DNA of 64,000 nt from Fen-1362 sp049516395 (GTDB lineage Bacteria; Planctomycetota; Phycisphaerae; Sedimentisphaerales; Anaerobacaceae). The stretch spans positions 50,021 through 114,020 of the forward strand of contig JBEKTD010000008.1 of the NCBI GenBank assembly GCA_049516395.1, written 5' to 3'. A model generated the notes under the pieces. The model was given only the letters and a program-made list of their open reading frames with translations, did no database searches and was not told the DNA's origin. The translations under genes and the position numbers were made by a program. Positions 27,725-36,163 of this stretch are shown here, piece by piece. Each line of letters begins with the position of its first letter. The stretch's first letter is position 1.

Positions 27725-27822
27725 ATTTTGCACCGCCTTCTCCCTTATTATACCACAACCCCCCGCTAATACAATGAAATGAACAGGAATTACTTTGCTC
27801 TTAAGATAGTGAGACAACAACC

Positions 27823-28215
27823 CTATGGCAACCGAGGAAGCAATATATTAGCGAACTTTTGAGACAACTCATACAAATGTTTCATTTCGGTCTTTTCCAC
27901 CTGCCAGAAATCACCGGGATATCTTGATTGAACGCCGTGCACCGTCAGAGCGTCAGATTCCCCAACCAGTTCCGCAAGTTTCGGCTCAAGTGGTAATGCC
28001 AACTGAATAAGCCGGCGCAGGTCATGTGTTTTGGGGGCTTCGACACCCTTGAGAGTAAGAAATGCTTTGAGAAGTTTCTCCACATACTGCTGGCAATGAA
28101 AACATACTGCCTCTGCCGGGCAACGTTCGCTGGCCATCAGTATTTCAATGGTTGACCAGTCGCTCTCGGCCTTTGCCAGCCATTGTTTGACCGCTTCACG
28201 AATTGGGTCTTTCAT
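27823..28215 (-). CDS. HEPN-domain protein, probable toxin of an MNT-HEPN pair
   Basis: This 130-residue, all-helical protein has the HEPN pattern: AVCFHCQQYVEKLLKAFL, then GVEAPKTHDLRRL and later SRYPGDFW. These are the standard landmarks of HEPN proteins encoded beside minimal nucleotidyltransferases. In characterised pairs the HEPN partner is an RNase toxin neutralised by the MNT partner, often by AMPylation. The canonical RNase motif Rx4-6H is not obvious here, so RNase activity is uncertain. I choose the ATG at 28215, with AAAGG upstream. The gene overlaps the end of the MNT gene by 20 bases, a coupling common in these modules. Confidence 0.85.
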   Translation of the reverse strand: MKDPIREAVKQWLAKAESDWSTIEILMASERCPAEAVCFHCQQYVEKLLKAFLTLKGVEAPKTHDLRRLIQLALPLEPKLAELVGESDALTVHGVQSRYPGDFWQVEKTEMKHLYELSQKFANILLPRLP

Positions 28216-28510
28216 ACAAGACCTTTCCGTATCTGTCTGCGAAATAAACAATGTGATTAACAACCGTTCGCCATTGAGCAAATTCCTCCGGCGTCTCCAC
28301 AACAATATCAAATCCGGCGGGATAGTCCCCCAACAGTCGGCGAATAGCGCCATATCGTTCGTTGGGCGGCAGCTTTGTTTGTGCCACCACTAACAAATCA
28401 ATGTCCGAATCCTGTTTGGCCGTGCCCTGGGCATACGAACCAAATAGTATCACCTTCTCGGCCCCAAACTCTTCGCCGATTCGCCTGCCAAAACGTTCTA
28501 TCTCGTTCAT
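28196..28510 (-). CDS. Minimal nucleotidyltransferase (MNT), probable antitoxin
   Basis: This 104-residue member of the DNA polymerase-beta nucleotidyltransferase superfamily has an intact active site: GSYAQGTAKQDSDIDLLVV holds the GS dipeptide and both catalytic aspartates, and GFDIVVETPEEF the third. In MNT-HEPN modules this enzyme modifies and neutralises the HEPN toxin. The start could be the ATG at 28510 or 28519; the longer frame up to 28555 has no support. Gene order MNT then HEPN with a 20-base overlap matches the usual arrangement. It is probably the first gene of a three-gene unit that ends with the degenerate MNT at 27410. Confidence 0.85.
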   Translation of the reverse strand: MNEIERFGRRIGEEFGAEKVILFGSYAQGTAKQDSDIDLLVVAQTKLPPNERYGAIRRLLGDYPAGFDIVVETPEEFAQWRTVVNHIVYFADRYGKVLYERPNS

Positions 28511-28572
28511 CGCTACCATAGGTTTTATTATAGCCACAGAGGCAATAAATAACACAGTGAATTTAAATTAAC

Positions 28573-29589
28573 TTAAGCTCTGCCTATCGTTGCCAGAATT
28601 CTGTCCTTGAGTTTACTTTTCAAATCTTCGGCATTTTCCCAGATTATATGATTGTATTGACGAGTATCAAAACATCCTTCTATTTTTGTTCCTTCTTTGC
28701 AAGTAAATATTACAGGAAGTCCTAATCCCATAGCATATCCCGCCTCAAAAAAGACTGCGTGACGTAAACCCGTTACATCAGCAATCAAAAACCGACTTTT
28801 TCTGATATCGGCTATAATACGGTCACATATTTTTTCGTTGAATTGCTCTTGGTCAACCCGATACATTTTAAAACCAGTGTCTTCCTCCAAAAGCGAAATC
28901 CCTTTCGTAAAAATCTCTTTAAGACTTTCATCAAAGTACATAGCTACAAACGTTTGCTTGGATCCCAGATTAGGCTTTGTCAAACTTTCGATTTTCCGCC
29001 ATCCTTCTGCTGTTAGGGAAAGATTGTAATCTTCGCAACCTGCTGCTGGGCCTTCTACTATTTTAATGTCTTCATCTTCGCTAAGATGATCAATATAAAA
29101 TGTTAATTCTTCCGCATTTTTACAGAAACAGAGAGGATAATATTGTGAAGGTCTAACTAATACACTATCACCAGGATGACCTGATTTACGACCAATGTAT
29201 TGCATGAGAAGTGCTGCTTTATCAAGTACACTTTTAGGCATTTTGCTCAAAAAGTTTACTTGGAATTCCAAATCATCACGAAGCATTTTGGCTGTGATCA
29301 TGAATTCTGATTTACTTGATTTCTGCGTTATACCAGAAATTATGCTAATATTTTCTTCCCCAGATTCATAAAGGTTCCGTGTTACGCTAGAAATTATGTA
29401 ACGATTTTCTTTTCGATTTGGATTATCTCGTAGACAATCTTTTGCTTCCGTCGTAATGGCATATTTACCACAAACGGGACATTCTATCCAATACACCCAT
29501 TGCTTGCCGTCGTCTGTGTCGATTTTCTGCTGCGGATAATAATACGTACACGACGTTTCACATAGTGGGCATGATTCTTCTTTTGCCAT
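28573..29589 (-). CDS. Zinc-ribbon protein with nucleoside 2-deoxyribosyltransferase-like domain
   Basis: This 338-residue protein joins an N-terminal zinc ribbon (CPLC at residues 7-10 and CPVC at 37-40), a middle helical region with no family I recognise, and a C-terminal Rossmann-like domain (from about 213). The last domain begins FVAMYFDESLKEIF and has RFLIADVTGLRHAVFFEAGY then AMGLGLPVIF. The Asp-Val-Thr and Glu-Ala-Gly-Tyr elements match the nucleoside 2-deoxyribosyltransferase / TIR-like hydrolase superfamily, in which the Glu is catalytic. Such domains attack nucleotides or NAD in several defence systems. The gene is directly upstream of the MNT-HEPN module on the same strand (about 60 bases). 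A defence role is an inference. Confidence 0.78.
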   Translation of the reverse strand: MAKEESCPLCETSCTYYYPQQKIDTDDGKQWVYWIECPVCGKYAITTEAKDCLRDNPNRKENRYIISSVTRNLYESGEENISIISGITQKSSKSEFMITAKMLRDDLEFQVNFLSKMPKSVLDKAALLMQYIGRKSGHPGDSVLVRPSQYYPLCFCKNAEELTFYIDHLSEDEDIKIVEGPAAGCEDYNLSLTAEGWRKIESLTKPNLGSKQTFVAMYFDESLKEIFTKGISLLEEDTGFKMYRVDQEQFNEKICDRIIADIRKSRFLIADVTGLRHAVFFEAGYAMGLGLPVIFTCKEGTKIEGCFDTRQYNHIIWENAEDLKSKLKDRILATIGRA

Positions 29590-29687
29590 TATAAATTCCC
29601 CATTTTAAAACTCTGATACTTGTTTTAAAGTCAATGTTCATAGTGTTCAATAAAAAATATATGCTTTTCTGTCTTCTCTGTGGCTTT

Positions 29688-31235
29688 CTATTTTATCGCC
29701 AGAACCTGACGCATTGTCTCGACATTCGGGCTTTTGCCCGTGAATAACCTGAACTGCTCTGCGGCCTGCTTGAGGAACATATCCACGCCGGAGATTACGC
29801 GGCAGCCGGTTTGTTTTGCGTGCTTCAGCAGCAGCGTCTCAGGCGGAGTATAAACCGTATCGAAAACCGCCATATGTTTTTGCAGCAGGTTGACATCAAC
29901 CGGCGACGCGTCAACGTGCGGATACATACCGATACTCGTGCAGTTGACGATTAGCTTTTCTTTCAGTTTGTGTAAACTATCAAGGGATGCGTAATCACAT
30001 TTGAAATCGGAAGCCAGATGTTTCGCCCGCTCGACGGTGCGGTTATATATTTTTATTTTCGCTTCTGCATCCGCTAACCCCGCGACAATCGCCCTTGCCC
30101 CCCCGCCCGCGCCTATTACAGCGACAGGCATCTTCCGCAAACCCGCACGGTCAATCCCAAGACCAGCGATTATCGCTTCAATCGCCGCGACGCAATCGGT
30201 ATTGTAAGCAGACAACTGTGATTCGTTGATGATTATTGTATTGGCCGCGCCAATTTTTTTGGCAAGCGGGTCGATAACGCCGCCTTTTTCTTTGACGTAA
30301 TTTATCGCGTATTCCTTGTGCGGAATCGTAACGCTGAAACCTTTGAAACCAAGCCACGACCGAGCGAGAATATTATCCATAAACGCGTTGAACTCCGCCT
30401 GCCCGCCCGCAATCAGCAAAGGTACATAAACCTTGTTCAAACCCCGCTCAGCAAAACACGCGTTGTGAACCGCGGGGCTTAATGAATGCGCAATCGGGTC
30501 CCCAATCACACCATAAAATTCCGTTTGCGCGTCTATCGAATCCCATCTATAAAGGTCTCGCACCTGCTCAACCGTCGGCTGACCCGGTGCCGTCGCCGTC
30601 TTTGCGCCGATACTGGCAAAACTAACAAGACCGTTAAATTTTTTCGTCAAAATCCTCGTCACAAATCCCGGCTCATCCATACAAAACGCAATCATCTCAC
30701 CTTTTGCGCCGTGCATCAAATCCAGAATATCGAAACAATCGTTGATATGATGCGCCGAATATACCAGCTTGGGTATCGCGCCGGCAAACGTGTTGGCAAT
30801 CTCCCAGTAATGCTTGGTAATGTTTTTAAATCTCGTCTGGAAGTTATGGTCCGACAGAATCACCCGCGTCCCTGTCCCCGTCGAAAGCGCAAGCTTAATT
30901 TTACTGCCAATCGCCACGGATGCAAAATTTTCGTATTCGACGTCGATGAAATCCGCCCCCGCCCGAACCGCCGCGGTAAGAACGTTCGTTCGCAAATCAT
31001 TCGTATGACGCAGCATCCCTCCCTGCTGATAATCCCGGCAGGTAACGATAATCGGCAACCCCGGCGCAAGCTGCTTCGCCGCCTCGATAACCTGTAACGC
31101 AAGCTCGACGGATAATTGCACGAGATAATCCGTACGCAATTCTAGGAGTTCCGCGCCTGCGACAACCGCGGCCTGTATCTGCTCCTCGGATTCCTGCAAT
31201 GTCTTGGCTGCTATCGGAACTGCCAAATATGTCAT
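29688..31235 (-). CDS. aroDE: Bifunctional 3-dehydroquinate dehydratase / shikimate dehydrogenase
   Basis: This 515-residue fusion covers steps three and four of the shikimate pathway. Residues 1-225 are a type I dehydroquinase; SLALSTGT-like GTRVILSDHNF and LVYSAHHINDCFDI carry conserved residues, and the Schiff-base Lys is expected in the strand NTFAGAIPKLVYSA. Residues 235-515 are shikimate dehydrogenase: YGVIGDPIAHSLSPAVHNA at the substrate site, FSVTIPHKEYAI with the catalytic Lys, and VAVIGAGGGARAIVAGL for NADP. The ATG at 31235 has GGGAG upstream and is preferred to 31250. Fusions of AroD and AroE occur in plants and some bacteria. Confidence 0.94.
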   Translation of the reverse strand: MTYLAVPIAAKTLQESEEQIQAAVVAGAELLELRTDYLVQLSVELALQVIEAAKQLAPGLPIIVTCRDYQQGGMLRHTNDLRTNVLTAAVRAGADFIDVEYENFASVAIGSKIKLALSTGTGTRVILSDHNFQTRFKNITKHYWEIANTFAGAIPKLVYSAHHINDCFDILDLMHGAKGEMIAFCMDEPGFVTRILTKKFNGLVSFASIGAKTATAPGQPTVEQVRDLYRWDSIDAQTEFYGVIGDPIAHSLSPAVHNACFAERGLNKVYVPLLIAGGQAEFNAFMDNILARSWLGFKGFSVTIPHKEYAINYVKEKGGVIDPLAKKIGAANTIIINESQLSAYNTDCVAAIEAIIAGLGIDRAGLRKMPVAVIGAGGGARAIVAGLADAEAKIKIYNRTVERAKHLASDFKCDYASLDSLHKLKEKLIVNCTSIGMYPHVDASPVDVNLLQKHMAVFDTVYTPPETLLLKHAKQTGCRVISGVDMFLKQAAEQFRLFTGKSPNVETMRQVLAIK

Positions 31236-31376
31236 AATCGTCTCCCGCATTCAAAAATCGACGAATAGCGAAAAAATCAATTGGGAAACATATTACGAAA
31301 TAGGACGTGCCTTTTCAACCAGTTATAGATTTGGTTATCCGCCGTCTGTGTGGTGGACATGAGGCGGGGGTCGGAT

Positions 31377-31892
31377 TTACCGGTTAAACCTCGAAGGATG
31401 AGGCGGGTTTTCTCTGCCGTTTCTGGGCCTCTCCCTCATTGACTTGTGAGATATTTCGGAAATCTTGAACTGCGGCTTAAATTTCGGTTTGAATTGCGGC
31501 TGCGAATCCGGCTGTCGCGGCTGTTGCTGTTGCCGAGTCGCCTGTTCCTTCGATTCTTTTTCCAGTAACAATGCCCTCGCACAAACCTGACGCGTCCCCT
31601 CGTTGGAATGTTTAAGCCCCTCTACAAGAAGAGCTATCCCGTTCTTCTTCATCCTGCCACGCATCTTGCGAAGACCGTATGCCGCCGCTCCCTTTGTCGC
31701 CCTGCAAGCCGTGCTGAATAACGCTTCCTTGAGAATATCGTATCCGTCCTCCTGCATCCACGACAGGTTAAACGCCGCATGACGCGCAACAGACGGATTT
31801 TCGGCATAAACCTTCTCACGAAGCTGCTCAAGCTTGATTATGGCTGCCTGGTCCTTTTCTCTGCCACTCGGCATTCGTTTAGTCAGTTTCAT
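31377..31892 (-). CDS. Hypothetical HEAT-like repeat protein with basic Pro/Gln-rich tail
   Basis: This protein of about 171 residues has two parts. Residues 15-110 are helical and repeat a pattern of about 37 residues (ENPSVARHAAFNLSWMQEDG and TRQVCARALLLEKE), which resembles HEAT or Armadillo-type repeats. The tail of about 60 residues is rich in Gln, Pro, Lys and Arg with the echo QFKPKFKPQFK, and is probably disordered and able to bind nucleic acid. The start could be ATG 31901 or 31892. It stands alone between aroDE and panE. I cannot assign a function. Confidence 0.65.
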   Translation of the reverse strand: MKLTKRMPSGREKDQAAIIKLEQLREKVYAENPSVARHAAFNLSWMQEDGYDILKEALFSTACRATKGAAAYGLRKMRGRMKKNGIALLVEGLKHSNEGTRQVCARALLLEKESKEQATRQQQQPRQPDSQPQFKPKFKPQFKISEISHKSMRERPRNGRENPPHPSRFNR

Positions 31893-32035
31893 AGGCCTCA
31901 TAAACCCACCCCTTATTCAATCGGCAACTATGCTACAGTTTCTTGAAAAAGCCCCCTTTTGTCAAGTGCATTTTTACCCCAAACACGTTTTATTGCCTGC
32001 TTCAAAATAGGCAAGACATCGATAATTTACCAAAG

Positions 32036-32992
32036 TTACCTGCTTCGCCGCGATTCGACAAACTTTATTATCGCATAAACCGCACGATTATAAGAAACAT
32101 TAACCCCGTGCTTGTCCGCCAGCATCAATACTGACCCGGTCAATTCCTCGATTTCGGTTTTTCTCCCAACGGCTATGTCCTGCAAAGTCGATGACTTGTG
32201 TTTGGCGGTGTCGGGGACAAGCTTTTCATAAAAAACCTTCAGAAAATCGTCTGATGTCACCCAGTGTGTCTTAAAACCAGCCGCCCCCATAACCGCGAAA
32301 ACCTCCCCGACAATTCGGTTCATCAATTCCCTGCTGTAAGTATCTTCAGCCAGCACACCATAAGGAACATCGAGAATTGCGCCGAGAGGATTAAGAGCGC
32401 AGTTGTACAACATCTTGGCCCACAGGTCCTTTTCAATATCGCCAACGGTTACAGCGGGAATCCCGCCTTCACTAATCGCTTTTGCAATCGGCTCGACACG
32501 CTCAAGTCCGCAGCCGAAAAGCGAACCGATATGAATCGCGTCCGCGTGGACCGTTATCTCGACCTCATTGGGCTTGCGCCGCGTAAACCCCGTAATCACC
32601 CGTGCGCTGTAAACGCGTTCTTTCGGAAAATGCACCAAAAACTTCTCCGCGTTGCCCCAGCCGTTTTGACAAAGAACAATTTTTGTATCCTCGTTGAGAA
32701 TCACCGGATGCTGCGAAATATCTTCCGCCGATGATGCGGAATCGAACGACTTGACGCAAACAAGAATAAAATCAAACACAGTATCCCTGATTTCATCCAA
32801 AGATTGATATGCCGCAAATGAGCTTGGCTCAGCGTGGAATTGTCCGAATATGCCCGTCCTGCTTAAGCCCCCCTGCTTCAGCTCGCGGATAGTATCCGGT
32901 CGGGCAATAAGGCAAACCTCGCTTCCTGATTTCAGCAGACAGCTCGCCAAACCCAAACCCACCGCACCGGCTCCATAAATCAAAACTCTCAT
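32036..32992 (-). CDS. panE: Ketopantoate reductase family protein (2-dehydropantoate 2-reductase)
   Basis: This 318-residue NADPH-dependent reductase is predicted to convert 2-dehydropantoate to pantoate for coenzyme A synthesis. The Rossmann motif is at the start (MRVLIYGAGAVGLGLASCLL). The C-terminal helical domain includes DLWAKMLYNCALNPLGAI, where the Lys and Asn are catalytic in PanE, and SSTLQDIAVGRKTEIEEL, the conserved substrate-site segment. Length is normal. No neighbouring pantothenate gene supports the call, and the family includes paralogues acting on other 2-ketoacids, so the exact substrate is less certain than the reaction type. Confidence 0.9.
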   Translation of the reverse strand: MRVLIYGAGAVGLGLASCLLKSGSEVCLIARPDTIRELKQGGLSRTGIFGQFHAEPSSFAAYQSLDEIRDTVFDFILVCVKSFDSASSAEDISQHPVILNEDTKIVLCQNGWGNAEKFLVHFPKERVYSARVITGFTRRKPNEVEITVHADAIHIGSLFGCGLERVEPIAKAISEGGIPAVTVGDIEKDLWAKMLYNCALNPLGAILDVPYGVLAEDTYSRELMNRIVGEVFAVMGAAGFKTHWVTSDDFLKVFYEKLVPDTAKHKSSTLQDIAVGRKTEIEELTGSVLMLADKHGVNVSYNRAVYAIIKFVESRRSR

Positions 32993-33116
32993 CGTGACAA
33001 AGATTATAAACCCGCACCGATTAAGAGCAACTACGTATTGACTATTTATTGGTTATGACTGATGATTATGAATAAAAACAGCCGGCATAGATTCCGCCGG
33101 TGCCGGTGAGCATAAA

Positions 33117-34433
33117 GTGGATGAGCTAAAAGGACATAAAGCTATTTTTCGTTCCCTGCGATACAGGAATTATCGCCTTTTCTTTTCGGGCCAGATTATA
33201 TCCCTCGTCGGCACCTGGACTCAGCAAATCGCTCTGCCTTGGCTGGTTTATCGCCTCACGGGTTCAGAATTCCTCCTTGGACTGGTCGGTTTCGCAACCC
33301 AGATTCCTGCCTGCCTTGTCGCGCCCTTCGCCGGCGTTATGGCCGACCGCTGGAATCGTTACCGTATCCTCCTCGCCACACAGACCCTTTCTATGCTTCA
33401 GGCCCTGCTTTTGGCAATCCTGTTTTTCACAGGCCACATCGGTATCACGAACATTATCCTTCTCGCCATCTTTCTCGGCCTTATCAACGCCTTCGATATG
33501 CCCACGCGACAATCCTTCGTCATTGCCATGGTCGAAAACAAGGAGGACCTCAGCAATGCCATAGCGATGAATTCTATGATGTTCAACAGCGCCCGCCTCA
33601 TCGGCCCGGCTATCGCCGGCATAATCATCGCCGCCTCTAACGAGGGCGTCTGTTTCGCCATAAACGCCGTCAGCTTCCTTTTCGTCATCGCCTCCCTGCT
33701 CATGATGAAAATAACTTATCAAAATGCCAAACCTCGAACGACCGCTGTCCTGCACGAGCTTAAGGAAGGTTTCAACTATGCCTCCGGTTTTGCCCCATTA
33801 AGATACATTATGCTTCTGCTTGCACTGGTAAGCTTCATCGGAATGCCATATTCGGTGCTTATGCCCGTCTTTGCCCGCAAAATCCTTCATGGAGGCCCCA
33901 TTACCCTCGGCCTTCTTATGGCCGCCGCCGGCTCCGGAGCTCTGACAGGAGCTATTTATCTTGCCTCAAGAAAAAACGTCCGAGGACTCACTAAAATTAT
34001 TCCTTTATCCACCGCCCTCTTCGGTATCGGGCTTATCACGTTTTCCTTGTCTCGGACACTGTGGCTTTCTCTGCCCCTGATGTTCATAGCGGGTCTTGGA
34101 ATGATGGTGCAAATGGTCGCGAGCAATACTATCATCCAAACTATCGTTGACGACGACAAACGAGGCCGCATTATGAGCTTCTACGTTATGGCCTTCATCG
34201 GCACCGCCCCCTTCGGCAGCTTGATGGCAGGAACTCTCGCCGCCGCTATAGGCGCACCGAATACCTTGATTATCGGCGGCGCCTTGTGCGTCCTCGCTGC
34301 TGCCCTGTTCGCGTCTAAACTTCCCGAACTTAGAAAAAATATTCGCCCCATATACGTAAAGCTCGGTATTATTAACGAAATGTCTTCCGGTATTCAGGCC
34401 GCGACAAATCTCACCGCCCCGCCCGAAGATTAA
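33117..34433 (+). CDS. Major facilitator superfamily exporter (EntS/DUF894-like)
   Basis: This 438-residue permease has about twelve membrane helices. The start MDELKGHKAIFRSLRYRNYR followed by LFFSGQIISLVGTWTQQIAL is typical of the MFS_3/EntS group, which exports siderophores or drugs. The loop motif AGVMADRWNRYRIL is the family's GxxxDRxxRR signature. The start is GTG at 33117, with GGTGAG upstream. It is transcribed apart from the panE gene (divergent) and about 150 bases before rhaB. The substrate is not evident from context; sugar-related neighbours do not match this exporter group well. Confidence 0.88.
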   Translation: MDELKGHKAIFRSLRYRNYRLFFSGQIISLVGTWTQQIALPWLVYRLTGSEFLLGLVGFATQIPACLVAPFAGVMADRWNRYRILLATQTLSMLQALLLAILFFTGHIGITNIILLAIFLGLINAFDMPTRQSFVIAMVENKEDLSNAIAMNSMMFNSARLIGPAIAGIIIAASNEGVCFAINAVSFLFVIASLLMMKITYQNAKPRTTAVLHELKEGFNYASGFAPLRYIMLLLALVSFIGMPYSVLMPVFARKILHGGPITLGLLMAAAGSGALTGAIYLASRKNVRGLTKIIPLSTALFGIGLITFSLSRTLWLSLPLMFIAGLGMMVQMVASNTIIQTIVDDDKRGRIMSFYVMAFIGTAPFGSLMAGTLAAAIGAPNTLIIGGALCVLAAALFASKLPELRKNIRPIYVKLGIINEMSSGIQAATNLTAPPED

Positions 34434-34473
34434 AACATCTTTTACCACAGGGCCCGCTTCGGAAATTATTTAA

Positions 34474-34567
34474 TCAGTGTAAATCTGTGTCAATCTGTGG
34501 TTAAATTTCTCTGTGACCTCTGTGCTCTCTGTGGCTAAAATATAAATACGATAACTCTGTGGCTAAG
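34474..34567. repeat. CTCTGTG-type dispersed repeat (family D)
   Basis: The spacer contains AATCTGTGTCAATCTGTGG, then CTCTGTGACCTCTGTGCTC and CTCTGTGGCTAAAATA, ending with a second CTGTGGCTAAGATTT. The same units recur at 41126, 44196 and 45465. The repeat lies just upstream of rhaB and forms its leader. Confidence 0.6.
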
Positions 34568-34582
34568 ATTTAGGAATTTGTT

Positions 34583-36079
34583 GTGGCAGACGAAAAGCGA
34601 TATATAGCGGTTGACCTTGGCGCCGAGAGCGGGCGGGTGATGCTGGGAATTATCTCAGCAGACCCGCCTGGCGGCGAGGCCTCGCCAAAGGCGGGCAAAA
34701 TTCGTCTCGAGGAAATTCATCGATTCATCAACGGGCCGGTCGAACGGAATGGGTCTTTACGCTGGGATTTCTCCCAGCTTATATCGGAAGTCAAAACCGG
34801 TATCGGTAAAGCTGTCAAAGAATCGCCCCGTATCGCCGGCATCGGCGTCGATAGCTGGGGCGTTGACTTCGGCCTTCTCGACGACAATGGCGACCTCATT
34901 GAAAACCCCTGGCACTACCGCGACGGCAGAACAAACGGGATGCTTGATGCCGCGTTTCGACTGATGCCTCAAAGAGAAATTTACGAGCACACCGGCATCC
35001 AGTTTATGCAGTTGAACACCGCTTACCAGCTTCTTTCGATGCGATTATCCGGTTCACCGGTTCTGGCAAAAGCAAAACGACTGATTTTCATAGCCGACCT
35101 CGTCTCATATTTTCTTTCAGGTAAACCATACGCTGAATACACCCTCGCAAGCACAAGCCAGTTTATGAATATGCGCTCAGGCACCTGGTCGCGGGCGATT
35201 TTTGAGAAATTGAATCTGCCGATTGATATTATGCCCGAAATCGTACGGCCGGGGACGGTAATCGGAACATTGACGGAAAAAGCAGCCAAAGAAATTGGCT
35301 GCCCACGGATTCCCGTTATAGCAGTTGCTTCACACGACACCGCAAGCGCAGTCGCCGCCGTGCCCGCCGACGACAAAACCAGATGGGCATACCTGTCCAG
35401 CGGAACCTGGTCCCTGATGGGCATCGAATCCGCAACCGCCGTCATAAACGACAAAACATTCGCGTATCCCTTTACCAACGAGGGCGGCGTCGATGGCAAA
35501 ATCCGGCTGCTCAAAAATATAATGGGGCTTTGGCTCCTGCAGGAATGCAAAAAACACTGGCAAAAACAGGGCACCGACCTCTCATACGACCAGCTGACCG
35601 AACTGGCGGCAAAGGCAAAATCCGGTTCCGCTTCCATTGATGTCGATAACAGTTGTTTTCTCGCACCGGGCGATATGCCTCGCCGACTGAATGATTACCT
35701 CACCAAAACCGGACAAGAAACCATCGACGACAAAGGCCAAATGGTGCGGATGATTCTCGAAAACCTCGCACGAAAATACGCCGAAACTATAAATCAGCTC
35801 GAAGATGTAACAGCCAGTCGCCTCGACCGCCTCCACGTCGTAGGCGGCGGCTCGCAAAATGACCTGCTCAACCAGCTAACCGCCGACGCTACAGGCAAAA
35901 TTGTCGCAGCAGGCCCAGTCGAGGCAACCGCAATAGGCAACATCCTGATGCAGGCCCGCGCGACCGGGCAGTTAGGCAGCATCTCGCAGGCCAGAGGCCT
36001 TGTCCGCCGCTCGTTCACGCCGAAACAATACCGCCCGCAAAACACACCGCCCAAAAAAAATATTATAAAAAAACGATAA
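34583..36079 (+). CDS. rhaB: Rhamnulokinase
   Basis: This 498-residue sugar kinase (FGGY family) phosphorylates L-rhamnulose at C1. The N-terminal phosphate-binding motif is YIAVDLGAESGRVMLG, GIGVDSWGVDFGLLD lies in the first lobe, and the second lobe has AVASHDTASAVAAVP and LHVVGGGSQNDLLNQL. The start is GTG at 34583, with AGGA about ten bases upstream. Residues 27-38 (ADPPGGEASPKAG region) have no counterpart in E. coli RhaB as I recall it, and are encoded by a 33-base palindrome of repeat family A. The dehydrogenase and class II aldolase that follow fit rhamnose or fucose catabolism. Confidence 0.93.
   Translation: MADEKRYIAVDLGAESGRVMLGIISADPPGGEASPKAGKIRLEEIHRFINGPVERNGSLRWDFSQLISEVKTGIGKAVKESPRIAGIGVDSWGVDFGLLDDNGDLIENPWHYRDGRTNGMLDAAFRLMPQREIYEHTGIQFMQLNTAYQLLSMRLSGSPVLAKAKRLIFIADLVSYFLSGKPYAEYTLASTSQFMNMRSGTWSRAIFEKLNLPIDIMPEIVRPGTVIGTLTEKAAKEIGCPRIPVIAVASHDTASAVAAVPADDKTRWAYLSSGTWSLMGIESATAVINDKTFAYPFTNEGGVDGKIRLLKNIMGLWLLQECKKHWQKQGTDLSYDQLTELAAKAKSGSASIDVDNSCFLAPGDMPRRLNDYLTKTGQETIDDKGQMVRMILENLARKYAETINQLEDVTASRLDRLHVVGGGSQNDLLNQLTADATGKIVAAGPVEATAIGNILMQARATGQLGSISQARGLVRRSFTPKQYRPQNTPPKKNIIKKR
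34663..34695. repeat. Palindromic repeat, family A, inside rhaB
   Basis: The outer arms CCCGCCT and AGGCGGG enclose a 14-base perfect palindrome GGCGAGGCCTCGCC. Its reverse complement matches the start and end of the element at 63957-64000 (CCGCCTTTGGCGAG...AGGCGGG). It adds 11 codons in frame, so rhaB stays open. Confidence 0.75.
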
Positions 36080-36163
36080 GACATTGCATCGCTCGACCAA
36101 TAGATATAAACTAACAAAATTGAGTTGATGCGGTGAATATATTTGAAAGGCCTTAACTGGAGT

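Noticed and set aside
30486..31097. A 203-residue plus-strand open frame opposite aroDE
   Set aside because: It is a shadow of the AroD-encoding part and is arginine-rich without motif.
36143..36163. TTG at 36143 as the dehydrogenase start
   Set aside because: Although GGTGA lies upstream, the added seven residues have no support in the fold and the ATG at 36164 is a stronger codon. It remains possible.
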